DNA from: Septoria linicola
Lineage: Eukaryota; Ascomycota; Dothideomycetes; Mycosphaerellales; Mycosphaerellaceae
DNA length: 64,000 nt
NCBI GenBank assembly: GCA_024114885.1
Contig: CP099428.1
Coordinates: 1,736,001-1,800,000 of the forward strand
Direction of reading: 5' to 3'
Every line of letters begins with the position of its first letter. Positions within the stretch are counted from its first letter, which is position 1. Under the pieces are notes generated by a model. The model was given only the letters and a program-made list of their open reading frames with translations. It did no database searches and was not told the DNA's origin. Both the position numbers and the translations under genes were made by a program. This document shows positions 1 through 10,506 of the stretch, one piece after another.

Positions 1-985
1 CTAGTGAGTCGTTGATGCTTATGCTTACGCCAGATCAAGTCTGATCAATCTTCCCGCCGCAAACGCTCTGACGGCGTTGTATGCCTGAATTCACATACGA
101 CGAGATCAGATACGACGCAAGGAGCGTCTTGTAACCTTGCACTCAGCGATACATGGCGCTCGATGCTCAAGCTCGTAAGTAATCGCAGTGCAGAATTGGT
201 CGGATACAGCGTTGATACCAAATGCCACACATCCACTCGTGCTCTGCACCGCAGTGCTGTTGCTTGCGTGCCGTTGAGGTCGAATACAGCCCGTTACTGT
301 CTCTCTGTTCCAGCCCTGATGCTTGGCTGACATATACTTAGCGCTCTCAGATTGGCTTCTGTGGACGATGTCGTGCCTCAGAACGGCCTAGTTGGGCGTT
401 GATACTTGGCTATCTGCGGCGCGAGCTCGTATTCATGAAGTAGGATTCACTTGCACTCTCACAGTGTATCCCGTGTTTGAGAGTCGACCACATGGACACA
501 AAAGAGCGGTCAGCGCACTCGTGCTCCATCACAACTACAAGACCGGATCATTGTGTGTGATGTGCTCTTCGCCGGCAGCGATGGAGCAGCATAGAAAAGC
601 ATACCGTCGGCATGTGCCGAGCAGATGGATCGGTTCTGGCAGTGGAGAGAATGCAGTGCCCGTTCTGGTACAGCTGTGGAGCACTTCTAACTCGGACCTT
701 TTTGAGACATTGACACCATACTCTGTGCGCGATCGCTCCAGGCACTTCCTCTCAGGTGAGACAGGTCCTGTCCCGCCCTCTTGTCCCACCCGAATGTGGA
801 ACCACGCCATGGCTCTCGGTCTGTCATTTGGTGCGAGGAAGATTTGCATATGTCTCGGCGGATATATCATTGATTCAGCTCGAGATGGAACAATAAGTAC
901 TCGTTAGCACGCGCTGGCCCTGCATGAGGCGTGAGGTCCTCTGCACGCCTGGTCATATCTCCTCGTGTGAGGTGTTCTGGCTACA
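1..985. other. No supported gene
   Basis: The longest open frame here (392-907, +) gives a protein with no recognisable domain, no signal peptide and no convincing introns. Nothing else stands out before the GLEYA gene. Confidence 0.5.
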
Positions 986-1921
986 ATGCTGTCCTTCTAC
1001 TTGCTGCCAGTGCTACTGGTTGTCGTGCTGGCCAAGCCTGTTCATCACAAGCAGCAAGCCCGTCATTATGGACAGCCTCAGAAGCCGCCAAAGTACGGAT
1101 AACCACAGAAGCCGCCAAAGTACGGATAACCACAGAAGCCGCCACAGTACGGACAGCCCCAGAAGCCGCCAAAATATAACAATCCGGAACCATGCGAAAG
1201 CGACTATGTGACTTCGACCTCATACAAAACGAAGATTACCAAGACTGTCACTCGCACGGTGGCACAGCCGAGTGGCTATCAACCAGGAACCCTCTGCTAA
1301 CCGATCTTACAGCCATACAAACTCACAACACCCCGACAACAAGGTGTCACGAGTGGAATTGGTGGTTTCACTTACACACCTATTGGCACAAGCGGCACGA
1401 TCACCATCTACAATGGCATCGTGATCCCCAGCGACTACTGGGTGCTCAACCATCAAGCGTACATCTACCCAGGTGTTACAGGAGAGTACACATTCACCTC
1501 GTACAACGCCGATGATATCGTGTTGCTCTGGTTCGATCCGCTGGCCTACGCAGGGTGGACTCGTGCGAACGCAAACTTGGTACAAGTCTACGACACGCCG
1601 CCGCAGGGTTTCACGGGTTATCCTGGTAAGTCCTCACTCTCGCACTTCCGTGACTACAAGCAGAGCTTTATCTAACATTTCTTTTCAACAGGTGAAACTC
1701 CAGTCAGTTTTACAGTCAGACTTACAGCGGGCACATACTACCCAATCCGAGTCATGGCTGCCAACGGTGGTGGACAAGCTGAATTCCATCTGCTCGTCAC
1801 GGCGCCTGATGGAACGCAGTTCCTAGGTCCACAGACTGCAGGATCGCCGTACTTGGTCCAGTACTCATGTGATGGCACCTCAGCGCCACGATTCCCTGCG
1901 ATTGGACAGCAGCTCACGTGA
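986..1921 (+). pseudogene. GLEYA-domain adhesin-like gene with in-frame stops
   Basis: The 3' half encodes a GLEYA domain, the lectin-like ligand-binding domain of fungal cell-wall adhesins. Visible motifs are GGFTYTPIG, YTFTSYNADDIVLLWF and the closing YLVQYSCDGT. A clear intron lies at 1626-1691 (GTAAGT...CAG), and the frame closes with TGA at 1919-1921. In the same frame upstream, ATG 986 starts a good signal peptide (MLSFYLLPVLLVVVLA). It leads into four 27-bp repeats coding a Q-P-Q-K-P-P-K-Y-G unit, but the two middle repeats carry TAA (1100-1102, 1127-1129). A third TAA (1298-1300) could lie in a 54-nt intron, 1259-1312, which has a CTAAC branch site but a weak GTGGCA donor. The gene is either inactivated or spliced in a way I cannot see. 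A second, intact GLEYA gene lies at 36.7-40.7 kb. Confidence 0.65.
1074..1181 (+). repeat. Four tandem 27-bp repeats
   Basis: Each copy encodes Q-P-Q-K-P-P-K/Q-Y-G. Copies 1 and 4 begin with CAG; copies 2 and 3 have TAA at that codon. They form the proline/glutamine-rich linker between the signal peptide and the GLEYA domain. Confidence 0.85.
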
Positions 1922-2443
1922 GCGGTCTGATCAACAGCTTTCTAACGACTTCATGTTTGCATTCTTGAAAGCGGAAGGAGTGTCTTGCGACTCTTTATAG
2001 AATATTCTTGTTTATCATTATTTGATTTCGCTGCGCAGGAACATGTCCTCTATTTGCAGCTGAAGCATGCTGACATGCGAGCATAACATCGCGTCACCAT
2101 TGGCGCTGGTTGACTCGATCTCGACGAAAGATGAGACGATACGACTGGTCCTTCCGCGAGCGAAGCACGAACCTCATACAATCAAAATCTGACAACGCCG
2201 CTTGACTGGGAAACACATCCCGATGTGCTCTTTCACCTGTGGGAGGTGGCACGTTGCGCTGCCCAACGGTGGTGGTTAACTCATCCTTGTCAGCTCAATT
2301 CCCGGCGTCAACCGCCCGACGTGATGCCGAAGACCGGCCCTTTAATCTGGTTAAAACCTAACTTAGACTCTCGCTCTTGGCTGTCAACTTCTCGACTTCA
2401 CGTCTTGTGCCTGCTACAATTTCTGGACAACTCCGAAGTATTG
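1922..2443. other. Intergenic, no gene seen
   Basis: Spacer between the GLEYA gene and the inverted-repeat element. An open frame at 2225-2608 runs into the repeat element and is not supported as a gene. Confidence 0.5.
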
Positions 2444-2932
2444 GAGCCCGTTCGGTTGCCAGCGTATAGCTCAGGATATACGGATATACGGTGGATTCTA
2501 GGCTATACGGCCGTCGCGTTCGGGTCATCACCGTATAGATTAGTATATAAGAGTCCCGTAAAGCCTGGCAGTGGATCCTGTAGTGATCGTCGTAATTATA
2601 CCCTATAATAGGTAAGGTGTCACTCAATTTGGCGCTAAATCGTCTTCTGCATAGAAGGACCTCCAGAGCTGTCGTTAGGCTATACGGACCCACAACATGG
2701 ACACTAACGACGCCTCTAAAGCTTTACTAACCGCTAAGGGTGCCTGCGAATATTGAAGGACGCCATACTACGATAATTATAGACTAGACTGGATCCACCC
2801 CTATACGCATAACGACTGTCACCGAACGCGCACGCCGTAAAGCTCTGAATTATAGTACGAAGTGTAATATGCGCTAAAAGAGACTGGATCCACCATTATA
2901 CGCTGAGCTATACGGTGCAACCGAACGGGCTC
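2444..2932. mobile_element. MITE-like inverted-repeat element, 489 bp
   Basis: The ends match in inverted orientation. GAGCCCGTTCGGTTGC begins at 2444, and its reverse complement ends at 2932; similarity continues imperfectly inward through CGTATAGCTCAG-type sequence for well over 100 bp. The trinucleotide TTG flanks both sides (2441-2443, 2933-2935) and may be a target-site duplication. The interior has many TATACGG/CCGTATA words and a duplicated 14-mer at 2786 and 2881. No transposase is encoded. A non-autonomous DNA transposon or foldback element fits; the superfamily is not assigned, although a 3-bp duplication recalls PIF/Harbinger elements. Confidence 0.7.
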
Positions 2933-3331
2933 TTGGACGTATGGAAGTGGATGGCACTGATCGAGTAAGTACAACGCCAGATCTCGAACGCAACAATGGA
3001 AAGATCCCGCGCTACAGGTATATCTCCCACAGCGCTGCAGTACAGAGCGACCTGCCTATCGTGCCGTCCTCGGCGTGTCTTACAAGACCTAGTCTGAAGA
3101 CATGCCCCGTGGGATCATGTCTACCCTCACTTGTCGAGATCCAGCTAGCCTGCACCAAATTGGCAGCAAATTGATCGACACCAGAAGATGTTCTAGCGTC
3201 GCTGATGGACAAGGCTGCCAGTACAAGAAGTCTAGACAAGTACACATCTGCGCCCAACTTCCATCGCCAACTTCACTTGCTCTCCGCTCATATCTGCCAC
3301 TCACGCTCTTTACCCCACCATCAGGTTCACG
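2933..3331. other. Upstream region of LRR gene
   Basis: No gene seen. This stretch presumably holds the promoter and 5' leader of the LRR gene starting at 3332. Confidence 0.4.
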
Positions 3332-4456
3332 ATGGGTCCATTCATTACTTCTTCTCTTTTGGCAGCTTTGTCCGCGGCTTCGCTGGTTCAGGCGGCGCCA
3401 GCTTTGGAGCGCAGAGCTACACGGAACAACTTGGCGAGAGACCATGCGACTCTGACAGCTTTCGCGAAGACGATTACTGTTGATCCTCAGAACATCAGGA
3501 AGAACTGGACAGCTGCAGGCGACGATGTTTGCAAATTCGCCGGTGTTACGTGTGGGGAACATCCAGATGGTTACCTCGCTGTTGCTGGTATTGGTGAGTC
3601 TTCCTGGTAGTGGATTGTCTGCCTTCACTGACAATGGTTAGACTTCAATGAGTATGGATTTGGAAAGGATGTGAAGCTCGATGGTCTTCTCGACAAACTT
3701 GTTGATCTCACTTTCTTCCACGGTGGGTGACCTTGACTCTTGAAGGCGACTTTCCGAGAGCGCTGCTGACCTGGGAGAATAGCCAACACCAACGGCTTCG
3801 ATGGCACACTTCCGGATGTGTCGAAGCTCAAGTACCTCTACGAACTTGATGTCAGCAGCAACCAGCTCGAGGGAGAGTTCCCTGTGCACATTCTTGATGG
3901 ACCAGTGTCATTCCTGGACCTGCGCTTCAATGTGAGTTGGCTATGGCGTAATCAATGGGGCTGAGGTCAAAATTGACCGATACAGGGCTTCTCTGGTCCT
4001 CTTCCAGAAGCACTCTTCACCAAGACCGACATGCAGGCCATCTTCCTCAACGTGAGTCGGATCAGAGTTCGAGATCCGGACCATTGCTAATATCGTCGAA
4101 GAACAACAACTTCTCCGGACCTATCCCACCTACCGGCAAAATTAACACTCCATACATTACCCTTGCTGTAAGATATCAGCTCGCATACACGTCCAATGCC
4201 ATCACTGACCAGAGAACAGAACAACAAATTCACCGGCGAGATCCCAGCCAGCCTTGCCAACAACAAGGGACTGAAGCAGATTCTGCTGCTGGGCAATGAG
4301 CTGACTGGCAACGTTCCCGAGAAACTTTGTGCTCTTGACCTTGAGGTGCTCGATGTGTCCAACAACACGGCATTGACTGGCAAGCTCGGTCCAAAGTGCA
4401 AGTCACTTTTCGACAAGAAGGTGTTGGTCATCAATGGTACTGCTTTGACTGCTTAG
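3332..4456 (+). CDS. Secreted leucine-rich-repeat protein
   Basis: Six exons: 3332-3593, 3642-3722, 3783-3931, 3986-4051, 4102-4167 and 4220-4456 (286 aa). The N-terminus is a signal peptide (TSSLLAALSAASLVQAAPAL) followed by an LRRNT-like segment with WTAAGDDVCKFAGVTC, resembling the N-cap of plant extracellular LRR proteins. Repeats of the plant type follow (L-x-G-x-[LI]-P, with motifs such as NNNFSGPIP, NNKFTGEIP and NELTGNVPE). Three consecutive introns interrupt the repeats at the same place and phase, just before an N/G-x-F-x-G turn, and exons 4 and 5 are each exactly 66 nt, one 22-residue repeat. There is no membrane or GPI segment, so the product is probably soluble in the wall or apoplast. 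Similarity to plant PGIP/LRR ectodomains is by motif only; the ligand is unknown. Confidence 0.88.
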
Positions 4457-5432
4457 ACGGTGGAAGAAATGCGTGCGAGACTGTTCCGCGGTCGTTGATC
4501 CAGAGATTCTGTGAGCCAGCGCCGGCTAGAGCAAGCAGTAGCAGATAGCAGCGTATTAGCCTAATTGAGTCTTGCATCGACTTGTACCTTTCATCCCCAG
4601 TTGCACCTGCCTGGCAACGATGCAGATGTGTGCTTGAGGCACGAGCAAGTCTGGCCGCCATGTGGAGGAAGGAACAACCCTCTTTCCGCGTTTCGAGGCG
4701 ATGACGTGACACTCAACACGATTGCAACTTCGCGAGATTGACTGGTGGACAGACAAGTCGCGTTATGGAGCGCAGAGCTCTGCGATATCGCGAGTCGTGT
4801 TTCAGACGCGCATGTGAAGACGTTACGCCATACTGTCCGTTGCTGCGGCGGCAAGACGTCGCCAGCCCCTCTGTCTCAACGTAGAATACCGTGGCTAGGC
4901 AGGCGTCCAGGCCAGGCTTCTGCGACAGCTGGCTGGGATTACACCGAGCTCACACAATTTCCTGCAGACGTGACTCTTTGTTGTGCGACATCTTCTTGTA
5001 GACTGTGCATCGGCAGCGAGACACGGCGAAAGGCTCTGGAGGAATGGGCAGCTGAAGACAGACTGACAGACACGTTGTGAAATTTGCCGCTGTTCCGTCA
5101 TCAGAAGAGTGGAGGACATCTCTTCCTTGCTTGCTCGAAGCCAGCCAGACGCACGCGAGCAGACAGACTAGTTACTGTAACCTCGACATCATTCCCAAAC
5201 ACTTCTCGGCTTCACCAACAGACACTCCCCTTCGACCACTGCGCTCTTGCCACGCATCCTGCACCAAAGATCAATTTCTGCTAGACTCGCCATATCTTTC
5301 GACTCGCCTAGATCGCACCACAACCACCACTCCGATTTCGACCCCACTTCCATATCCAATTTCTCGCTCTCGCCCATAAGACACCTCCTCTCCCGCTGCC
5401 GCTGTAGCTGTAGCAGTCAATAATCACACATC
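4457..5432. other. Intergenic and PTC2 5' region
   Basis: No gene recognised. The last ~150 bp before PTC2 (about 5280-5420) are rich in C and T with CACC/CTC words, typical of a fungal core promoter or 5' leader. Confidence 0.45.
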
Positions 5433-7243
5433 ATGGGGCAGACGCTTTCCGAGCCCGTTGTGGACAAGGTGAGCACAGTCCCACCCTCATCGTCACCGCC
5501 CCACCCCGCCGCCGCTGCCAGCAGCTGTCTTCTCACCGTGCCGACGTGACGCGTGGCGCGGTCGACCATGCCACAGTTTCAATGTAGTAGCTGACACAAT
5601 GTGCCGCGCAGAAATCGGATGAGGGCCAGGATGACCGCGTCGCCTTTGGCGTCAGCGCCATGCAGGGCTGGCGAATTAGTATGGAGGATGCCCACGCCGC
5701 AGTTCTCGACCTGCAACCCCTCGAGGGCGACAAGGAGCTCGTACCCGCAAACTCGGACGTGCGGATAACGTTCTTTGGTGTATACGATGGACATGGAGGA
5801 GACAAAGTGGCACTTTACACTGGCGAGCACCTGCACAAGATCGTCGCAAAGCAGGAATCCTTCAAAAACAAGGACTTCGAGCAAGCGCTGAAAGACGGAT
5901 TCCTCGCCATTGACAGAGCCATCCTCAGCGGTATGAGGTCTCTCACGAGCAATATGGGTGGGAAGTGAAAGCTGACAAATAGGCAGATCCCAAGTACGAG
6001 GAAGAGGTTTCGGGATGCACAGCCTCGGTGGGCATCATTACGCACGACAAGATCTTCGTGGTAAGCTTTGAGCATGACAGACAAATGTGCACTACAAACT
6101 AACCATCCTAGGGCAATGCTGGTGACTCGAGATCAGTTCTGGGTATCAAAGGGCGTGCAAAGCCTCTGTCTTTTGACCACAAGCCACAAAACGAGGGCGA
6201 GAAAGCTCGTATATGTGCTGCAGGTGGTTTCGTCGATTTTGGCAGAGTGAACGGTAACCTTGCGCTCAGCAGAGCCATTGGCGACTTTGAGTTCAAGAAG
6301 AGCGCGGATCTTCCACCAGAGCAGCAGATCGTCACAGCATATCCCGATGTGACCACACACGAGCTCGGCGAGGACGACGAGTTTCTGGTCATTGCCTGTG
6401 ATGGTAGGCGAGGCAAAACGCACAATGAATTGGGCCATGACTAATAATGCTCCAGGTATCTGGGACTGCCAGTCTTCGCAAGCCGTCGTGGAGTTCGTTC
6501 GAAGAGGTATTGCCGCCAAGCAGGAGCTGCATGCTATCTGTGAGAACATGATGGACAACTGCCTTGCGTCCAACTCCGAGACCGGCGGCGTTGGCTGTGA
6601 CAACATGACCATGATTGTTATTGCTTTGCTCAACGGACAGACTAAAGAGGAGTGGTACAAGAAGATTGGCGAGCGAGTCGCGAATGGAGACGGGCCTTGC
6701 GCGCCTCCCGAGTACGGCAAGTCATGACCCATCTTCTGCACTCTTTGGCGCGCAGATGTGATGCCAAGTCACGATCGGGCAGCAGCTGACAACCTTCCAG
6801 CTGAATTCAGAGGACCTGGTATGCACCACCGCTTCGACGACTCTCCTGATGATTATGACATGGACATGGATCAGCGAACACGAATGCTAGGTCGGGGAGG
6901 CCGTATCATACTTCTCGGGGACGGTACTGAGATCTTGACAGGCCACGGCGATAACGACAACGACGTCGACATGGAAGACCGAGTGACCGAAGTCGAGGAG
7001 GTCTCAGAAGAAGCCGACGATGAGGCGGTGCAGAGAAATCAGCAAAAGAGCAACGAGGACCGCACTCAGAGAGAAGGCACACCTGCACCAGCTGGTGCAG
7101 CGTCAGGCAACGATATTTCACAAAAGGTCGAGGACAGCAAGCAGCGATCAGCCGTCCAGCCTGGCGTGACGCCAGACAAGATCCTGCCGGTAGTGGACAA
7201 CACCCCGTCGCAAGGCAGCAAAGAGGACGAGAAGACGAAGTGA
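5433..7243 (+). CDS. PTC2: PP2C-type Ser/Thr phosphatase, Ptc2/Ptc3-like
   Basis: Six exons: 5433-5468, 5612-5930, 5987-6060, 6112-6403, 6456-6716 and 6801-7243 (474 aa). Metal-dependent PP2C phosphatases of this group dampen stress MAPK and DNA-damage kinase signalling. The PP2C motifs appear in order: GWRISMEDAH, FFGVYDGHGG, GNAGDSRSVLG, ALSRAIGDFEFK, ACDGIWDCQSSQ and GCDNMTMIVI; the metal-binding aspartates are in DGHGG, CDG and GCDN. The protein begins MGQTLSEP, a plausible N-myristoylation signal. After the catalytic core is the fungal extension (EFRGPGMHH...GRIILLGDGTE) and an acidic disordered tail. Intron 5 (6717-6800) needs a GC donor (GCAAGT); if retained, translation stops at 6727 and the tail is lost. 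Confidence 0.93.
6717..6800 (+). other. GC-AG intron in PTC2
   Basis: Donor G|GCAAGT after PPEY and acceptor TTCCAG before CTGAATTC join in phase to give PPEYAEFRGPG, the sequence expected in fungal Ptc2 proteins. No GT donor in the area gives this join. The intron contains an in-frame TGA (6725-6727). Confidence 0.8.
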
Positions 7244-8196
7244 CGACGGAGTTGATATTGAGTGCACTTGAACAAGGCCAGATTCTTCATGGAAGATACC
7301 CTTCTAGCGACGCGCGATGAGAAACAGCACGATATGACCGACTCCCTCCCACCAATCCTTTTGGCTCTTTGCTCTTCCTCCGACTACAGCGCGCACTACG
7401 TTGACCGACGTTCCTTCTCGTGGCATTCGCCCGATCAGCACACAATGACAGGTTCTTTGGCTGCAACAAAAACAGGACGCGGGCAGCGTGGCATAGACAC
7501 AGAGTTGTCCCTCTGTCTCGTCACATATGCACGCGTTCCGCGGAGAGGCATCCCAGAAGTGTGCGTGTTCGTCTTGATTGTAGTACAGAGCGATCTTGGA
7601 AGGAGCAATGCTATTTACATTGCCCACGATAATGTCTCTCTCACCGATATTTACTCGTTTGCGTCTGTACACAGCCAGCACAGTTGTACGCCCACGCGCC
7701 ACAATTTGCACATGCAGCGATGCAGCCAGTGACGTTTGATGTGTTTTGCCGACCCTCGGGGCGCCAAGCACAGATTCTAGGAGCCATGCCGCCATCGTGC
7801 ATGACGAGACAGCACATCGAAAATCTTGCTGAGGGTCGTGTGCAACTTCCAAGGTCTGCTCCCGTGATATACGGAAGGATAGCATCATAGCATATCTTCT
7901 GTCCACACTTTGTTTCCTTTACACTTGAGGTCTGTGAACTGCTATCGTTATCTGCCCTGCCCGGAGAGAAGTCCTGCGTCTGCCGAGTCCAGCAAGGAAC
8001 GTCGAGGAAAGAAGCTTGGACGGTCTGCTAGTCAGATTATCGAATGACGATCAAGCGAACCAACACGCGTTAACAAAACACACCTTTCTTGTCTCCTTGG
8101 ACCGTGACACTCATCCTTTCCGTCAACACGCCCATCGAACCTGCTCGATCCACACCACCGTTGCCCTCCTGCTTGCACGCGATATCCATCGACACA
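7244..8196. other. Intergenic between PTC2 and cytidylyltransferase
   Basis: Open frames on both strands (for example 7304-7906, -) lack domains and splice support. A 9-codon ATG frame at 8044-8073 precedes the cytidylyltransferase start and could be a uORF if it lies within the transcript. Confidence 0.45.
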
Positions 8197-9552
8197 ATGG
8201 CACCGAAGCGCAAGAGAGCGGCCTCGTCGGCAACGAAACCCGTCGAAGACAACGGAGCCACTGTGCCGGCTGTTGAGGTGACTGGCGAAGACATTGAAGC
8301 CAGCCCAGCAAGAAGCAAGAAGATCACCATGGATCCGCCGACGAAACGCACGCGCGCCAACTCGAAGCGCAGCACCAATGGCAGCAGCAGCACCGAACAA
8401 CCCACGCAGATGGCCGTCCAGACAGGTGGCAGCGTGTCCATGCCCATCAATGCCACCGAAGACGGCTCCGGCGAGTCTGGTGAGGCTGGCACAATGCGCA
8501 TGGCAGCTCCTCCACAAGCTGGACTCGTGGATCCTGCGGGCGGCTTCAAGACCAACCCGCCGCCCACCGGTCGACCCGTACGCGTCTACGCCGATGGTGT
8601 CTTCGATTTGTTCCATCTGGGCCACATGCGAGTGCTGCAGCAAGCGAAGACGGCATTCCCAGACACCAGACTGATTGTGGGAGTAACGGGTGACGAGGAG
8701 ACGTTCAAGAGAAAAGGCCTGACAGTCATGAGCGCGAAGGAAAGAGCAGAGAGCGTCAGGCATTGCAGATGGGTCGACGAGGTGATTGAGGATTGCCCAT
8801 GGATCATTGACGTCCCATTCCTGGAGAAGCACAACATCGACTACGTCGCTCACGATGACTTGCCGTACGGAGCATCAGAGGGAGACGATATCTACACGCC
8901 CATCAAGGCAAAGGGCATGTTCCTGGTCACGCAGCGAACGGAAGGCGTCAGCACCACGGGCATCATCACCAAGATTGTTCGAGACTACGAGCAGTACATC
9001 AGCAGACAGTTGAAGAGAGGCACCACAAGACAAGAGCTCAACATCTCATGGCTGAAGAAGAACGAGATGGACCTCAAGCGACACGTTTCAGATCTCAGAG
9101 ACTCCGTCCGACAGAATTGGAGTACCACAGGAAAGGAGCTGAGCCAAGAGTTGGGCAAGCTGTGGCAGCCTAGCAGACCAAGCAGTCCGGCCCCATCAAC
9201 CACGCCTAGCCTTAGGAATGGACGTGGCATCTCGACCAATGGTGTGGACTCTCCTCTCCCTGGATCCGCACCTGATAGGCTGAGGGTCGAGACCGCGGGT
9301 GGAAGGAGCTCGACTCCTACCAGAAGCAAGAATCTCGACTTTGCTGCTGGTTATGCCATGGGTCTCATTGGCGGCGTCAAGGGCTGGATGGAAGGCTCGA
9401 AGAGGCGAAATCTCTCCGACAGCCGCGCACAATCTCCCAATGACAGCCCAGAGAGGAGTCCAACCGAGGACGAAGAGGCGGTCACAAGAGGTCGACATGG
9501 TCGCACGCCTCTGTTTGAGAAGAAGGACCCGATGGATGTTGTGCACGCTTAG
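8197..9552 (+). CDS. PCT1: Choline-phosphate cytidylyltransferase
   Basis: Single exon, 451 aa. It makes CDP-choline from CTP and phosphocholine, the rate-limiting step of the Kennedy pathway to phosphatidylcholine, at the nuclear envelope/ER. The nucleotidyltransferase core is clear: VRVYADGVFDLFHLGH with the HxGH signature, CRWVDEVI, DFVAHDD-like YVAHDDLPYG, and RTEGVSTTGIITKIV, the CTP-binding signature. A basic/amphipathic membrane-sensing region follows (SRQLKRGTTRQELN to QNWSTTGKEL), then a phospho-type Ser/Pro tail. MAPKRKRA at 8197 is chosen as the start because it gives the usual basic nuclear-localisation N-terminus; an in-frame ATG at 8089 would add 36 unlikely residues. The frame closes with TAG (9550-9552) but stays open for 135 more codons (separate entry). 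Confidence 0.93.
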   Translation: MAPKRKRAASSATKPVEDNGATVPAVEVTGEDIEASPARSKKITMDPPTKRTRANSKRSTNGSSSTEQPTQMAVQTGGSVSMPINATEDGSGESGEAGTMRMAAPPQAGLVDPAGGFKTNPPPTGRPVRVYADGVFDLFHLGHMRVLQQAKTAFPDTRLIVGVTGDEETFKRKGLTVMSAKERAESVRHCRWVDEVIEDCPWIIDVPFLEKHNIDYVAHDDLPYGASEGDDIYTPIKAKGMFLVTQRTEGVSTTGIITKIVRDYEQYISRQLKRGTTRQELNISWLKKNEMDLKRHVSDLRDSVRQNWSTTGKELSQELGKLWQPSRPSSPAPSTTPSLRNGRGISTNGVDSPLPGSAPDRLRVETAGGRSSTPTRSKNLDFAAGYAMGLIGGVKGWMEGSKRRNLSDSRAQSPNDSPERSPTEDEEAVTRGRHGRTPLFEKKDPMDVVHA

Positions 9553-9960
9553 AATGGTGCACCAACTCCGGGTGTGGCAGGATTCCCGCCCGTTGCTACG
9601 TCTGCAATGGGTGCCAGCAGCTCGAGGCAGGATTCCTTGACCGAGAGCGTGTCAGCTGGAACTATCAATCCAGCAGATGTCATGCCGAAAGGGAAAGAAC
9701 CTGCTTCTGGCGCTGCAGCATCGCAATTCCTCGATGGCGTGCCGATGCCTAATGTGCCTCGAGATTTAGATCTTCCCTCGCAAGCGTTCGAAGTTGATGA
9801 ACAAGGCAGGTTTCGGGATCCAGGGATGGAGGGTCTTGCAATCACTGAGACTGTGGCTCAGCTTCCTGAACCTACTGGCCAGACTGGTACTTCCGGTCTG
9901 CCTGTTGACTGGGAGCAGAGAGTCGGTGCCATTGATGAGGAGATAGTATTTCCAGGGTGA
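9553..9960 (+). other. In-frame open extension after cytidylyltransferase stop
   Basis: The same frame as the cytidylyltransferase continues after its TAG for 135 sense codons to TGA 9958-9960. The residues are of the same disordered Ser/Pro/Ala/Gly/Glu kind as the upstream tail (starts NGAPTPGVAGFPPV; ends in DEEIVFPG). There is no ATG until codon 19, and no GT-AG intron is evident that would skip the TAG. Either the stop is a recent mutation of CAG in a longer ancestral tail, or the extension is used by readthrough. Confidence 0.5.
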
Positions 9961-10506
9961 TGGGAGACATTTGTAGATGAAAAGCAGGTTGCTGATTACA
10001 CCAGAATGCATGGCATGAAAAGAGGAATATTGGGAGATGGTGGGCATTGCTACAGTAGGGCGGTAGACTCTTAATGTGTAGCTTGATAGACACGGCTATG
10101 TTTCTTGACTGTTTATCATGATTTCGAGTCTGCCTGCGCTCGCGCAGTGCATTGCTGTGATCTTTCGTTCTATGTCGGTGAGCAGCACATTGACTGCAGT
10201 CTATTCGATCTTCTCGTGATGCTTGACGTTGGCAGCACATCTCTCGGCTGCACCTTCTCCATTCTGCCAAGCGCAATCTCGAACCTTGTGATCCTGCTGT
10301 GTTGCAGCAAGCTATCCGAACATCGTCTCAGCCACATCACATGCTTGAACACATAAGATGCCAATGCCGTACGACCAGCTACTTTCCCAACGCCGCTCCC
10401 AAGGCACCGAACTCCGCATATTCAGTCAAGTACAACAGTTAAACATTCCGTCTCTCTTGTCAGACCTCACCTTCACACCCTACCTCTTCTCTCTCTGACC
10501 CTCACA
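9961..10506. other. Intergenic, no gene seen
   Basis: Spacer between two genes on the same strand. The last ~100 bp are C/T-rich, consistent with the leader of the next gene. Confidence 0.45.

Noticed and set aside
392..907. 171-codon plus-strand frame at the window start
   Set aside because: No signal peptide, domain or introns; residue mix looks random.
7304..7906. 200-codon minus-strand frame between PTC2 and PCT1
   Set aside because: No recognisable domain or splicing; probably chance in GC-balanced DNA.
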